From contig OW240921.1 of assembly GCA_933207985.1 (NCBI GenBank), positions 93,008,917-93,072,916 on the forward strand: a stretch of 64,000 nt of DNA. Reading direction: 5' to 3'. Position 1 is the stretch's first letter. Each line of letters opens with the position of its first letter. The DNA is from Pelobates cultripes. Taxonomy: Eukaryota; Chordata; Amphibia; Anura; Pelobatidae. Shown piece after piece: positions 10,524-21,832 of this stretch. The notes under the pieces are model-generated. The model worked only from the letters and a program-made list of their open reading frames with translations. It had not been told where the DNA came from and made no database searches. A program made the position numbers and the translations under genes.

Positions 10524-11095
10524 CGTACGTAACATGCTTAATTTAATATTCAGTTCTCTATCTTTGTATTTCTGATATTTTTCTTGCCTACCTGGTTTTG
10601 ATAGTTTCCCTCTTTCTCATTCAGTGCACCAACACAATTTTAATGTTTTTTAAGAACAGATATGTTCCTTGTGCCGTGACATTGTAAAGGACAAGAAAAT
10701 CCCTCATATTGTACAGATGCCTGCATGACTCATGCTTACAGTGCTGCAGAGTGTTGAGAGGAGGTGGCTGGGTTCAGGGACATATAACTGGGCATATAGT
10801 GTTGTAATGTACTGTCCCTAAAAAATAGAGATTACTTGGCATATTCGACTGAAGACAGAATTTCCGAATTGTGAGCCGAAATACACCCAAACAGACTAAC
10901 CAAAATGCACAATGCTGAACACTGTCAAAGGCAAATCTGTTTCAACAAAAAAATACATGATTGATGGAACCAAAAGATAGGGGACAGTAACTAAATATTT
11001 GTTTGTTTTTTCACAGATTAAGTGACAAGTGAAAAGGAGGAGCAATAAAAAAAAAAATCTATGTGATATAATATATAAAAGTGTATTATTATATA
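10524..11095. other. Unassigned AT-rich spacer
   Basis: No recognised gene or repeat. A minus-strand 83-codon frame at 10896-11147 crosses an element boundary and is judged spurious. Confidence 0.4.
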
Positions 11096-11584
11096 CAGGG
11101 CCGGCCTTAGGGGTGTGTGAGCTGTGCGGCCGCCACAGCTGGCACATGGCCAGTGTCAGGGTAGCTAAAATAGGTACCGGGGTGGAGGATTAATTATTCC
11201 CCACGCGGGTCTATAAAAAACAAGAAAAATCGCGGCGGCGGGAGTGGGGCTTATCGCAAGGTGGAGGCGGGGCTAATACAAACCCAAAGCCCCTGCACAG
11301 GAAGAGGGAAGAAGGAAGGACAACATCCAAGTGCATCCACTCCCCCTTCCAGCCAAAATGGAAAGAGGTAAGTCTGTATGTCTGTGTGTGTGCGACTGCT
11401 TGTCTGCCTACCTGTGTGTCTGCATGCCTGTGTGTGTGTGTGTGTGAGACTGTCTGTCTGTCTGTGTGTGTGTGTGTGACTGTCTGCCTGTGTGTCTGCA
11501 TGCCTGTGTGTGTGTGTGTGTGTGTGTGAGACTGTCTGTCTGTGTGACTGTCTGTGTGACTGTCTGCCTGTGTGTCTGCATGCT

Positions 11585-11622
<38 letters not shown>

Positions 11623-12336
11623 ACTGTCTGTCTGACTGCCTGCTAGTGTGTGTGTGTGATTGTCTGTATGCCTGCCTGTGTGTGACTGTCTGTCTGCCTG
11701 CCTGTGTGTGTGTGACTGCATGTGTGTGTGTGTGTGTGTGACTGTCTGGCGGCCTGCCTGTGTGACTATCTGTCTGCCTGCCTGTATGTGTGACTGTCTG
11801 TGTGACTACCTGCCTTTGTGTGTGACTGTCTGTCTGACTGCCTGTGTGTGCCTGCCTGCCTGTATGTGTGTGTGTGTGTGTGTGAGACTGTCTGCCCGCC
11901 CCGCCTGCCTGCCTGTGTGTGACTGTCTTGACTGCCTGTGTGTGACTATTTGCCTGTGTGTGTGTGACTGCCTGCCTGTGTGTGACTGTTTGCCTGTTTG
12001 TGTGACTTCCTGCATGTGTGTGTGTGTGTGTCTGACTGCCTGCCTGTGTGTGGGGGGGCTCACTGTCTGCCTGCCTGTGTGTGTGACTGCCTCCCTGCAT
12101 GTGTGACTGTCTGCTGTGGGTAACTGTTCGTGATTGTGTGCCTGTAACTGTGTGTGACTGTCTGCCTGTAACTGAGTGTGTCTGACTGTCTGCCTGTAAC
12201 TGAGCGTGTCTTACTGTCTGCTTGTAACTGTTTGTGTGATTGTCTGTATGTGACTGTATACAGGCAACATGGTGGGGAGAGGGGGCGCCGTGAAGCCTTG
12301 TCGCACAGGGCGTCTAATGGCCTAAGGCCGGCCCTG
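11096..12336. mobile_element. hAT-type MITE (CAGGGCCGGCCTTAGG) expanded by a TG/CTG minisatellite
   Basis: The ends CAGGGCCGGCCTTAGGGGTG and CCTAAGGCCGGCCCTG are inverted copies and match element B at 5278-5882. The flanking octamers ATTATATA and AATATATG do not match, so the target duplication has decayed or the edge is mis-set. About 900 bp of the interior (11370-12260) is a TGTGTGACTGTCTGCCTG-type tandem repeat, roughly three times the amount in element B. Confidence 0.78.
11370..12260. repeat. TGTG-ACTGTCTGCCTG minisatellite
   Basis: Variable-length (TG)n tracts alternate with ACTGTCTGCCTG or ACTGCCTGCCTG. The long open frames on both strands (for example 11408-12100 minus) are by-products of a stop-free repeat. 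Confidence 0.9.
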
Positions 12337-12566
12337 AATATATGTCTAATATATATATATATATATTATTTTTTTTTATTTATTTTTTATCACATTTGGT
12401 AGAGAATCGTATTATACAACCCGAATAATAAATATTACATCACTACACATATTTGTCTTGTTTGCAATCTCTGCAATTTTGGCCTGTTAGTTTGGAAGTT
12501 GCCAATTCCCCTCAAATAAAAAATGTAACCCCTAAGTAAGCAGACCGCTTTTCACATTTCTTACCG
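12337..12566. other. AT-rich spacer with (TA)n
   Basis: It holds a TA dinucleotide tract near 12350-12366 and T-runs; nothing else is recognised. Confidence 0.4.
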
Positions 12567-12927
12567 TTAAGGACCAGGGCTCTTTTTACATTTCTGCGGT
12601 GTTTGTGTTTAGCTGTAATTTTACTCATTTACTGTACCCACACATATTATATACTGTTTTTTTCACCATTAAATGGTCTTTATATAGATACCGTTATTTT
12701 CATCATATCATATAATGTACTATAAAAAATTATAAAATATGATGAAAATTTATAAAAAAAACACACTTTTTCGAACTTTGACCCCCAAAATCTGTTGCGC
12801 ATATGCAACCGCCAAAAAACACCCGTTTTAAATAATTTCTACATTTTGTCCTGAGTTTAGAAATACCCAATGTTAACATGTTCTTAGCCTTTTTTTCCCC
12901 AAGTTATAGGGAAATAAATATAAGTAG

Positions 12928-14660
12928 TAGAGTTGAGCGAACCCGGACTGTAAAGTTCGGGTTCATACCGAACATTACGTTTTTTTAACCCCGGACCCGA
13001 ACACGGACATATCACTGTATATTCGGTTTGGAGTTCGGTGTTCGGCGATTTAATGACGTGTTTTGAAAGGCTGCAGGGCAGCCAATCAACAAACGTTTGA
13101 CTTGTGTGCCCTTGGAAGCCATCACAGCCATGCCTACTAATGGCATGGTTGTGATTGGCCAGTGCAGCATGTGACTCAGCCTCTATATAAGCTGGTTACT
13201 TAGCATTATTAAATTATGCCCCTACTCGCTATACCGCGACTAGTGGCATGTCTATTAAACAGTGAGCAGCCTGTGGCTGTTAAAAAAAATATATATTCCT
13301 CCTGCTCAGCAGTGGGGCCCTAAATAACAATGAGGGGGGGGACCTGAGCGGCTGGTGGGGGCCCTAAATAAAAATGTAACCCCCCCAGGTGACTAGAGGT
13401 CCTCAAATCCCTAGTCACCCCCTCCCCCCAAAAAATAATCCCTACCTACCCCCCTCATCCTAAAAATATTGAGGGGGACCCTTATCTAAATAACCTGTAA
13501 AAAAAAAATAGACCTACCATTTGATGTCTTTCTTCTAAACTCTTCTTTTTTCAACCCCCAAAAAGGCCAAATAAAAATCCATAATAACCGATGCATAAAA
13601 AAAATTTAAAAAAATTATAATCAATTTTCACCCATGGAGGGCTCCATGCAGACTGAGCTCTGCAGGTCGGGGAAGGCTTATATTTTTAGGATGAGGTGAG
13701 TAGGTAGGGGTTATTTTTTTGGGGGGGGGGTTACTAGTGGTTTGGGGACCCCTAGTCACCTGGGGGGGTTACATTTTTATTTAGGGCCCCCACGCGCCGC
13801 TCAGGGGTGGGGGCTGGGTGGGAGGACAGTAGGTCCCCCCCCTTATTGTTATTTTGGGCCCCCACTAGCCGTGAAGGGGTGGGGGCCGATGGGGAGGAAA
13901 TAAGGTCCCCCCTATTTTTATTTATGGCCCCCACCCACGCTCAGGGGTGGGGGCTGAAGGGAGGACATTAAGTTCCCTCCCCCCAATTCTTATTTATGGC
14001 CCCCAGGGCCAGGGGTGAGGGCTGGGGGGGAAGGACAGTAGGTCCCCCCTTTTTGTTATTTAGGGCCCCCACCCACCGCTCAGGGGTGGGGACTGAGGGG
14101 GAGGACAGTAGGTCTCCCCCACCACATTCTTATTTAGGGCCCCCACCCGTCGCACAGGGGTGGGGGCAATAGGTTTTTTTTTTGTTTTTTTTTTTACGGT
14201 TAGCAGGCACTGACTGCTCACTGTTTACTATACACGTCCCTACTCGCGGTATAGCGAGTAGGGGCTGAATTTACTAATACTAAGTAATCTTTACTTAGTA
14301 TTAGTAAATTTGGCTGAAAGACCAATTTAGGTCTTTCAGCCTTTTGGTAGATAGCTCCCTAATACCGTGGGAATTAGGGTGTTATCTACTAAGCGGCTGC
14401 TTATTTTATGTATTTTATGTTATTTTAAGTGATTTCCCTATCCACATTTCTTTGCAGGGCACTTGTCCTATTCTTACCCCCATTTTACTTCCTTTTGCAG
14501 CCCTTTAGCCCTTTCCAGGACTTTTTAAGAGCCATTTTAGTGCCCAAAAGTTCGGGTCCCCATTGACTTCAATGGGGTTCAGGGTCAAGTTCGAGCCCGA
14601 ACCCGGACTTTTTTTCAAAGTTCGGCCGGACCAGAACATCCAGGTGTCTGCTCAACTCTA
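12928..14660. mobile_element. hAT-type element E with minisatellite
   Basis: The ends are TAGAGTTGAGCGAACCCGGA and ...TGCTCAACTCTA, inverted copies over TAGAGTTGAGC. The flanks ATAAGTAG (12920-12927) and ACAAGTAG (14661-14668) match 7/8, fitting an 8-bp duplication. Internal arms near 13215-13290 and 14195-14275 (CCCCTACTCGC / GCGAGTAGGGG) are also inverted, so the element is a large, imperfect foldback with a tandem array in its loop. No coding sequence was found. Confidence 0.82.
13320..14170. repeat. ~80-bp GGGCCCCCAC / GGGGTGGGGGC tandem repeat
   Basis: About six units of the form TATTTAGGGCCCCCAC...AGGGGTGGGGGCTG...GAGGACAGTAGGTCCCCC run from 13745 to 14170. A piece near 13310-13390 is in the opposite orientation. 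The strong G/C strand asymmetry could favour G-quadruplex or hairpin formation. Confidence 0.8.
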
Positions 14661-14787
14661 ACAAGTAGCACTTTGCTATTTCCAAACCATTTTTTGTTTT
14701 CAAAATTAATGCAAGTTACATTGTAACACTGATATCTGTCAGGAATCCCTGAATAACCCTTCACATGTATATATTTTTTAAAAGAAG

Positions 14788-15960
14788 ACAACCTAAGGTA
14801 TTAAACTTGGGGTATTTTGACTCTTTTCATGCAACCATCTTACCACCAATCTATGCCAAATTTAAAAAGAAAAAAATAATTGGTGATTTTTTTGACACAC
14901 ATAGCGATTTAAGAATACATGTATGGAGAACTTGAAGGGTAACTGCCAAAGAACACGCCAATATGTGTTCAGCAACATCTCCTGAGTACAGTGATACCCC
15001 CCATGTATAGGTGTGTCGGGTTCTCTGGGGGCTAAAATACCTTATTTAGAGGGTGTGCATTACAGTTTTCTAACTTGGAATTGTCACAGCTGGTCATCAT
15101 GCACCCATTTGGGACATTTGTAAGCCAGCCAATGTAATTTACCCCCATCAAACTATATAGTTTTGAAAAGTAGACACCCTAGGGTATTTCAAATGGTGGT
15201 ATTTTAACACTTTTCATGCACTAATTCTACCACCAGTCTTTGTCAACCTTTTGGATAGTCATTTTTTTTTTCTCTTAAATGGTACTTTAGGCATGGATTC
15301 TCAGTTCCTGTTATGTGTTACTGACAAAGAACACCCCGTTATGTGTTCAGCAATATCTCCCGAGTACAACATTGCCTCCAATGTACAGGTTTTATGGGTA
15401 TATGTTGCCTTTGAGACCGTATAGCAGCCCAGGAATGAAAATTAACCCCACCATGACATACCATTTGTAAAAGTTGCCAACCCACGGTATTCAAAATGGG
15501 GTATGTCCAATCTTTTGTAGTAGCCACTTAACCACAAATGCTTGCCAAAGTTAGCGTTCATATTTGTTTGTTGCATTTTTTTTTTTTACTAAAACTGAAC
15601 TTTTACTGGTGATGTCATAATCGTGATAAGTTTTACTGTTTTAGACACTCATATTTCCGTTCAGCGAAGTCTCCTGAGAATAACAATATTCCCCATGTAC
15701 AGATTTTATGGTGTTTTTGAAAGTTACAGGGTCTATATAGGGCTTGCCCAATTCAGTTTGCCAGATTGGTTCGCTGGGCCTGTGTTGTCTTTTGAGACCA
15801 TATGGTAGCCCAGGAATGTGAAATAACCCCATCATGGCATACCATTTTCAAATGTAGATAACCCAGGATATTTCAAATGGGGTATTTCCAGTCTTTTGTA
15901 GTAGCCACTTGGTCACAAATGCTGGCCAAAGTTAGCGTTTTTATTTGTTTTCTAATTTTT
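14788..15960. repeat. Four diverged tandem units inside the TTAA element
   Basis: Related blocks start near 14788, 15170, 15474 and 15856, each with a GGTATTxxAxxTGGGGTATTT-like core followed by CTTTTxxxxCA...ACCAC. The spacing varies between about 300 and 380 bp, so the units are old and have accumulated indels. Confidence 0.65.
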
Positions 15961-16117
15961 TTTTTCCAATTTATATTTTATTTATATATATATATATATA
16001 TATTCACGTGCGCACACACACACAATGCGCGTGCATGTGTATATATGTGTGTGTGTGTATATTTATATACACACACACACACTTTAATTTCCTATATATG
16101 TATAGTATATAAAATAA

Positions 16118-16282
16118 AGCATTTTATAATATATTATACATATATAATGCATATATATGATTTCATTATAAGTGTATTTTGAGATATATGTGTATATATC
16201 TTAAAGTACACTTATCATGAAATTATATATATATATATATATTTATGCATTAGATATGTATAATATATTATAAAATGCTTAT
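16118..16282. repeat. AT-rich inverted repeat
   Basis: AAGCATTTTATAATATATTA near 16118 pairs with TAATATATTATAAAATGCTT ending near 16282, with TGCATATA / TATGCAT and TTTCATTATAAGTG / CACTTATCATGAAA in between. The result is a cruciform-prone hairpin of about 70-80-bp arms, placed beside (TA)n and (CA)n tracts at 15980-16080. Confidence 0.75.
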
Positions 16283-17163
16283 ATTTTTTTACTTTTTAGC
16301 AGCCTGGGGGACTGTCTGACAGCTCAGACAGTCCCCCTGCTGGCAGCTTCTAGACTCCTATTGTGGCAATGTGATCACATGGCCCTGGAGGACCGTGGTG
16401 GCTGGAGCTGCTGCAGGGGTACTGCTGGGGTCTCCGGCAGTCCCGCCCGACCGTGATCGCAGCAGATTGCCGGTCCAGGTAAGTCCAGGCTCCTATTTGC
16501 CGCAGTCGTACTAGGTACGTCCGAGGTCCTTAACAACTGTGTTTTTTGGTATTTTTTTTTTTTATAATTTCGATATAAATATATATATACATATATATAT
16601 TTATTCAGTTCAGACAGTCCCCCTGCTGGTAGCAGTGTGGACACCTATTGTGGCCATGTGACTGCTCTTTTAGAGTGTTCCCATGGCCCCTGGGGGCCCT
16701 AAATTGCCTAGACAGTCCCCCCTAAGAAGAAGACCATTCGCTGGCGGGGGAACGGTAGCGGTTGGTAAGTACATTGGAGAGGGAGGGAGGAAGGGTAGGG
16801 GTTACTTTTTTCAATTTTGTTTTTTTGTTAGTTTTTTTATTTTAACTGAGTGCCTCGACCCCTCGAGGCACTCAGTAGAGGCAGAGCATCGGAAGCCTGC
16901 TTGATGGCTTCTAATGCTCTGCCTCACTGCTGGGCTCCACGTGGAGCAACCGGGAAGTGATCGCTGCGGGGGAAGCAATCGCCCTGTGTTCTCTGACGGC
17001 CACCGGAAGTGAGGGGGTATTGCAGCGATGCCTCAACATCGAGGCATCGCTGCAATACCATTAGAGCTGCTGGAAGCGATCATGATCAGGTACGTCCACG
17101 GTCCTTTAAGGACCGTTTTTTTGTTGGACGTACCTGACACGTCTGAGGTCACTAAGGGGTTAA

Positions 17164-18289
17164 TCAATCAACTTCTTATTCTTCCACTGAGTGAATACGG
17201 AATACACAGATACAGAGATTTGTGTGTGTGTTTATATATGTGTGTAGACAGATAGCTATTACATAAACAAACTATATATATTTCACATTTTATGAATAGT
17301 TAAAAATTTATAAAGTATAAAAATATGAAATCAGGTTGATAAATAAAACCTCTCAACACCTATTGTTCTAATAAATGATCAATGTTGCACATCGTGTTAA
17401 ATTCTTGCATCAGCTGACTGAGAATGATGTGACTTTTAGATAATATATAATACATTATAGACCTATAAAGATTTTATAACCCCAAATAGGCCACGCTGTT
17501 GTCTTTCGTCAGACTGTCATGCTGTTCATCAGATTAAGACTTTTGTCTAGTGCACTTGAAACCAAAATGAACCAGTTCATACCTGGATAGAGCACTTTGT
17601 ACAAGCCCAGAAGCATTTAGTTATGAAATAAGTCTCAGCAAAGGAGGTTGAAGGTAGATGTTAACATTGACATATCGAAAAGGTTTTGTTTTTTTGCAAT
17701 CATTTGTTTTGAATTGTTGCAAGTATATGTCCTTTGTTGTTTTGATAACTTTGTGGAAAGAAATACAAACGTTTTAAAGAAAAAAAATATATATTTGAAA
17801 TCTCTGTATTCGTTTAACTTCTATACAAAAAAATAAGAATGTTGAGAAAGACGTGAGAAAATATTTCTATAGAGCTGATAAAGTATGTTTTATGTGATGA
17901 CTCACACTGCTTTCTGCATTGATAAAGGCTTGAGTTTTAACTATTCCAGTGCTGTTATGTAAATCATTTTGCCTATAGATCCTGTAATTGCATTGTGGGT
18001 TAGATCTTGGTACCTTTATATCTGGTGTGTATAGTTAACTATCAAGATGTAAAACCCCTTTTCCCTTAGAGTCCTGCAATTGGAATGAAAATCATATTCA
18101 ACTGCGACCACTACAGCAGCTTCCTTCCATGGATGTTTAAACAGCCAACTCCTCCATCATCGATCTCCCATGTAATTACCTTCATCTCATAATCTACTTT
18201 CATCAACCCTTATTTTGTCACACAAACTGTTTTCCTTTCTTAAAATGCAGTTTTGTTCTCACTCCAATGCAAACATACAATGACACTCA
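17164..18289. other. Unassigned AT-rich region
   Basis: No gene recognised. A phrase near 17544-17573 (CTTTTGTCT.GTGCACTTGA and the following AACCAAAATGAAC) recurs at 31629-31660, so part of this region is an unnamed dispersed repeat. An open stretch near 18075-18190 after a TTTCCCTTAG acceptor-like site has no homology that I know. Confidence 0.4.
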
Positions 18290-18650
18290 AACGTGTTCCT
18301 CTCTGACATTTGTAGTCAGTTTGGCCTCTCCTGCTACTACTACTACTGGGGAGATGTCACTGAACCCCGACTCTCCTATGTCTAAATCTACTCTCTCATA
18401 ACCTTGCATAGCATATAATAACCCCCAAACTGGTTCATGTTAGTCTACATAATTAAACATTGCCTTCCCTACTATTAATGTATCTTTATCCCTCTTTCAC
18501 TTCATTCTCTCTAATGATAGTGTAATTTATAGCTTGCGGTAGCAACTTTTCACTTTTTAAATCATTTTCTCCTTTAATCGTTTCTTTTTTATATTCCAAG
18601 ATCCCCATGGTCATGCTGGGAGATTTAAAAGCCTACAATTTGCTTAGGCT
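18290..18650 (+). pseudogene. Possible 5' end of an L2/CR1-like ORF2 (2A-like motif remnant)
   Basis: Six CTN/ACT leucine-like codons (CTACTACTACTACTG) are followed by codons for GDV and, after a shift of frame, SLNPDS at about 18349-18377. Leucine-rich segments followed by GDVxLNPGP occur at the N-terminus of L2/CR1 ORF2 proteins, where the motif resembles a 2A peptide. GTCATGCTGGGAGATTT near 18610 could be a GDF-type endonuclease remnant. Frames are heavily broken. The assignment is tentative. Confidence 0.35.
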
Positions 18651-18719
18651 TATTTTATCTAGGTTCTAGAAATATTAATGTATCACTGGGACTTACTTTT
18701 CCTTTGTTTTTTCAATTAA

Positions 18720-19110
18720 CAAACCTAAAATAAAGGCAAAGCCATACCTTTAATCCAGCACCATGACCAAGTTCTCCCTAAAGCGCTCTCCAGCTAAATC
18801 CGAGTCGTCCTGTGTCATCACTGTACATAGAGAAGCATTGTTGGAGCTAGGGTGCATGCACAGCAAATGCCGTAACCCACCGTTTAGAATATTCTAATAG
18901 AGAAGGATTGAATCTAATGCTTCTCTGTCACAACTAGAGAACCCTTTGATTGCATTTTGTGTGAGCGTTCATGAGCGGTGATATGAGTGTGAAAGCTCAT
19001 TTTCCTGGTAATGTTCACCCACAAATTTCTATTCAAGTGTGGGGGGAGGGTGAATGATCAGAGACTTAGAGAAGGTGTATTGGGAAGACTATTAGACTAT
19101 GTGCACCGGA
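18720..19110. mobile_element. Degenerate TTAA-MITE interior
   Basis: ATACCTTTAATCCAGCACC, GAGAAGCATTG and a later AATGCTTCTCTG give the same layout as the interior of the 10095-10523 copy (TTACCTTAATCCAGCGCC, then a GGAAAGCATT / AATGCTTTCC hairpin). The ends are not visible. Confidence 0.4.
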
Positions 19111-19339
19111 GCCATGCACACACAGTGCTAAAGCCGGTCTGCTTTTTGCAAAAATAGTGCTATACAATATAGAGGTGTAAGGTAAGTAAATCGTCTTATA
19201 TTAGTAATCACACTCACACTGATATACAATGGATCAATTACCTTATACCTCTATATTGTATTGCACTATTATTTGTCTTGTTCTGGTTTGATTCTGAGGT
19301 TTGTACTATTGGATTACTTCAATGCCATCTGTACAAATA
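19111..19339. other. Short inverted-repeat spacer
   Basis: AATAGTGCTATACAATATAG and TATATTGTATTGCACTATTA (19153-19172 and 19250-19269) form an inverted repeat around the words ATAAGGTAAT. No coding potential. Confidence 0.5.
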
Positions 19340-20163
19340 CAGTTGTGCTCAAATGTTTGCATACCTTGGCAGAAATTGTGAAATTTTGGCATTGATTTTG
19401 AAAAATATGTTTACATACCCTTGAATGTTTGGCCTTGTTACTGACAACAAGGTGACACACCCAGGTTAAAATGACAATTAAATGTTAATTTCACACACCA
19501 GTGGCTTTTAAATTGTAACTAGTGTCTGTGTATAAATAGGACAGACGATTACCCACATATAATCTCAATAAAAAAAAAGGGTGGAGCACTTAGTGGTACT
19601 TAACATGCAAAAGTTGCTTACCCCCTTTAAATCAAGTATGGAGGTTCTGGTGTACTTGAATGTATAAAGGGGGAATAAAAACACAGAAGAAAATACTAGT
19701 GCAGTACTAGTGCAGATGGTACTGATACACATATAAGGTACAAATGAATATAAGAAAGGTACTCACAATTTCCAGAGCCTGAAATTAAGGCTCTATATAA
19801 GCGCAGTGGTGCTCATATAGGTGGCACCTCACCTTCTTCCCACGAAATCCTCTCTCAGGATCAAACACAAACATCAAACAAACAGGAGAAAATGTATGGT
19901 GCAGTACATTTGAAAGTAATAAAATTATCTAAAAATATTTATAAAACAACTTTCACCTTTTCAAGAGCCCATTGATGCCTTGGCTCTAAGGTGGAAACAC
20001 TTAGTGTCAGTATTGAGGGGTGTCACTCCCCTGTCTGGAATCTGGACTAGTAGGCAGATTAGGTGCTAAAAGCTAGTATTTATTCACAAAGATAATAAAA
20101 ACAATAAATCAGTTAAAATCCAAAAAGAAGCACTTAACAGTCCTGTTGGTCAAGTCCTGATAT

Positions 20164-20199
20164 GCCAAAACGCATTTCACCGTTATAGGCTCCCTCAGT
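20164..20199 (-). ncRNA. Hammerhead-ribozyme-like motif (degenerate)
   Basis: The minus strand reads CTGAGGGAGCC, a short loop, GGTGAAATGCG. This is the CUGANGA / stem II / GAAA layout of a type I/III hammerhead with a damaged core. It lies in the non-coding tail of the Penelope-like element, where active members carry such ribozymes. Self-cleavage is unlikely. Confidence 0.45.
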
Positions 20200-20889
20200 T
20201 GGCTGAAATGTCTTCCTGGTTCCAATATTCTTTTTAAATGATCGTCGACTTGTATAATTACGGTCACCTAACGGTCATTGTCCAATCATGGATAGTGAGA
20301 GCATATTGTCCTTCTATGCTTTAGTTTCATCATTATAAAGTTCGGGCGTCGGAAAGAGGCATCATGTCTGGCACTCCTCAATAGTGTAAGTCGTTGGTCG
20401 AGTCTACTGGAAGTGACGCGGCACATCACTTCTGGTTTTGGCGACCAGATAGATTCAGTCTCTAATTGAGTCCTCCTCCCACAGGAGGTCAAATACTCAA
20501 TTTTGGAGAAGGGAAAAAGGGAAAGGAAAGGGTAACAGTGGTTCGTGCAAATTTATATTCGATCATAAGGGGAAAAATGCACTAATTGCAATAATCTATA
20601 TATTTCAACCATCCATTTAAAACAAATGGTATGATTCAATAGGGTAAAGAGTAAGATCGGTAATAAAAGATGATTATTAATTGTACTAAAGAATGATAAA
20701 AATTGGTAATAATTATTAATAAAAGAGGGGTAATAATTCTTATATAGTCTTAGTGTGTTGACAAGTGGGACATTATGCAATCCCAGCTATAAACGCTAAA
20801 CTAGTGAAGTTGGGGAATAATAAATAAATAAGATGGATAAAAAAATTGGGATGAATAAAAATAGTATATACATGGTGAATAATATGTAT

Positions 20890-21016
20890 TTGTGTTCGGG
20901 GCAAATAGTCGTATATGGAGTAAGGTTCCAGCATAAGCTTAGGATAGTATAAAGGGAGCAAGTCGGTTGTGGTGTGCCGAGACCGACGATACGGTAGGCC
21001 TGTAAATAAAGAGGGC
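20890..21016 (-). repeat. Terminal repeat B2 of the split-direct-repeat element
   Basis: A 127-bp unit ending (plus strand) in GTAAATAAAGAGGGC, identical by eye to 21198-21324. On the element's strand it forms the 3' terminus. Confidence 0.85.
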
Positions 21017-21085
21017 CCACCAAGGAGTAAGTAAAGTAAATGGAAAGAAAAGAGAAAGTGTTGAAATGAGGAGTGGGTGGGAGGG

Positions 21086-21197
21086 TCATTCTGATGCTGA
21101 CCTCAAGCGATATGAGTCAGGTAAGGGGTGTCCCTTATATAGGGGAGTGAATTATTTTAAGCCCCTCCCACAAATACAGGCAAAACGGCCTTAAAAC
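21086..21197 (-). repeat. Internal repeat A2 of the split-direct-repeat element
   Basis: A 112-bp unit (plus strand from TCATTCTGATGCTG to GGCCTTAAAAC), with one difference from 26218-26329. It touches B1 at 21197/21198. Confidence 0.85.
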
Positions 21198-21324
21198 TTG
21201 TGTTCGGGGCAAATAGTCGTATATGGAGTAAGGTTCCAGCATAAGCTTAGGATAGTATAAAGGGAGCAAGTCGGTTGTGGTGTGCCGAGACCGACGATAC
21301 GGTAGGCCTGTAAATAAAGAGGGC
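21198..21324 (-). repeat. Internal repeat B1 of the split-direct-repeat element
   Basis: A 127-bp unit identical by eye to 20890-21016. The B1-A2 junction equals the joint that would form if the element's two ends were ligated in a circle. Confidence 0.85.
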
Positions 21325-21403
21325 AAAAAGAATAATCAAAGATTTAATACAGTCAACAATATATACAAATTAACCAGACATTTCCTTAAATGCATTACGG
21401 TAT

Positions 21404-21700
21404 TTAATTCCTTGAAGGATTTTGAAGGTAGGAATCTAGGACCGCAACTGGACACCATTTGTTGTGGGTAGGATAGTATGTTATCTCTACTGTTGGTGCG
21501 TGTTGACTCGTTTCGGAATGTGGTAGAGCCAATAGGTAATGATATATGTGTTTACATACGTGGGATCGTTGAAGACAATGATCTGTCTGAGTGGTGGTTA
21601 TGGTAGTGGATTCTCTGGCCTGAGAAAGGCATAAAAGGCAGTGTGCATGGCTGGTAATGGCCGACTTGGTAGCATAATTGAATGGTTGTAGCTCTAATAG
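21404..21700 (-). pseudogene. Tyrosine recombinase fragment of the DIRS/Ngaro-like element
   Basis: The minus strand codes TAFYAFLRPENPLP (near 21640-21600), like the AFxGFLRxGE segment that starts the catalytic domain of DIRS/Ngaro recombinases. In another frame it codes NKWCPVAVLDSYLQ (near 21460-21410), like the CPVxALxxYL segment after the first catalytic region. The interval between them matches family spacing roughly, with at least one stop and one frameshift. The C-terminal HxxR...Y box is not visible before the repeat at 21324, so it is truncated and inactive. Recognition is by motif only. A frame at 23600-23125 could be a gag-like remnant but is not identifiable. Confidence 0.6.
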
Positions 21701-21832
21701 GTCCGATAAGGATTGAAAAGTTGGATGGCTATTGGTAATCTCTGAGAGGAACGTGGGGGGATGGATTCCTGAAAACCTCTGAGTATATTCTTGTCTGGTA
21801 TGATAGCATGAAGTTATGGTAGTTTTGGCCAT

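Larger units (their letters stand above)
12567..17163. mobile_element. TTAA-flanked DNA-transposon-derived repeat, split by hAT element E
   Basis: The left edge TTAAGGACCAGGGCTC is at 12567. The right edge GAGGTCACTAAGGGGTTAA ends at 17163. The TTAAGGACC and AAGGGGTTAA ends are the same motif seen in the 80-bp elements at 24964 and 43002, which suggests one broad TTAA family (inference). Interior landmarks are four diverged tandem units (14788-15960), an AT-rich hairpin (16118-16282) and GC-rich stem sequences such as the TCGAGGCATC repeat near 17035. No transposase was recognised. About 2.86 kb remain without the hAT insertion. Confidence 0.6.

Noticed and set aside
11088..12344. 8-bp target duplication for the 11096-12336 element
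   Set aside because: ATTATATA and AATATATG do not match when aligned at the element's ends; both are AT-rich, so weak similarity is expected by chance.
18075..18190. Possible exon after a TTTCCCTTAG acceptor-like site
   Set aside because: The open stretch is about 40 codons, resembles no protein I know, lacks a downstream donor at its end and lies beside an L2-like relic.
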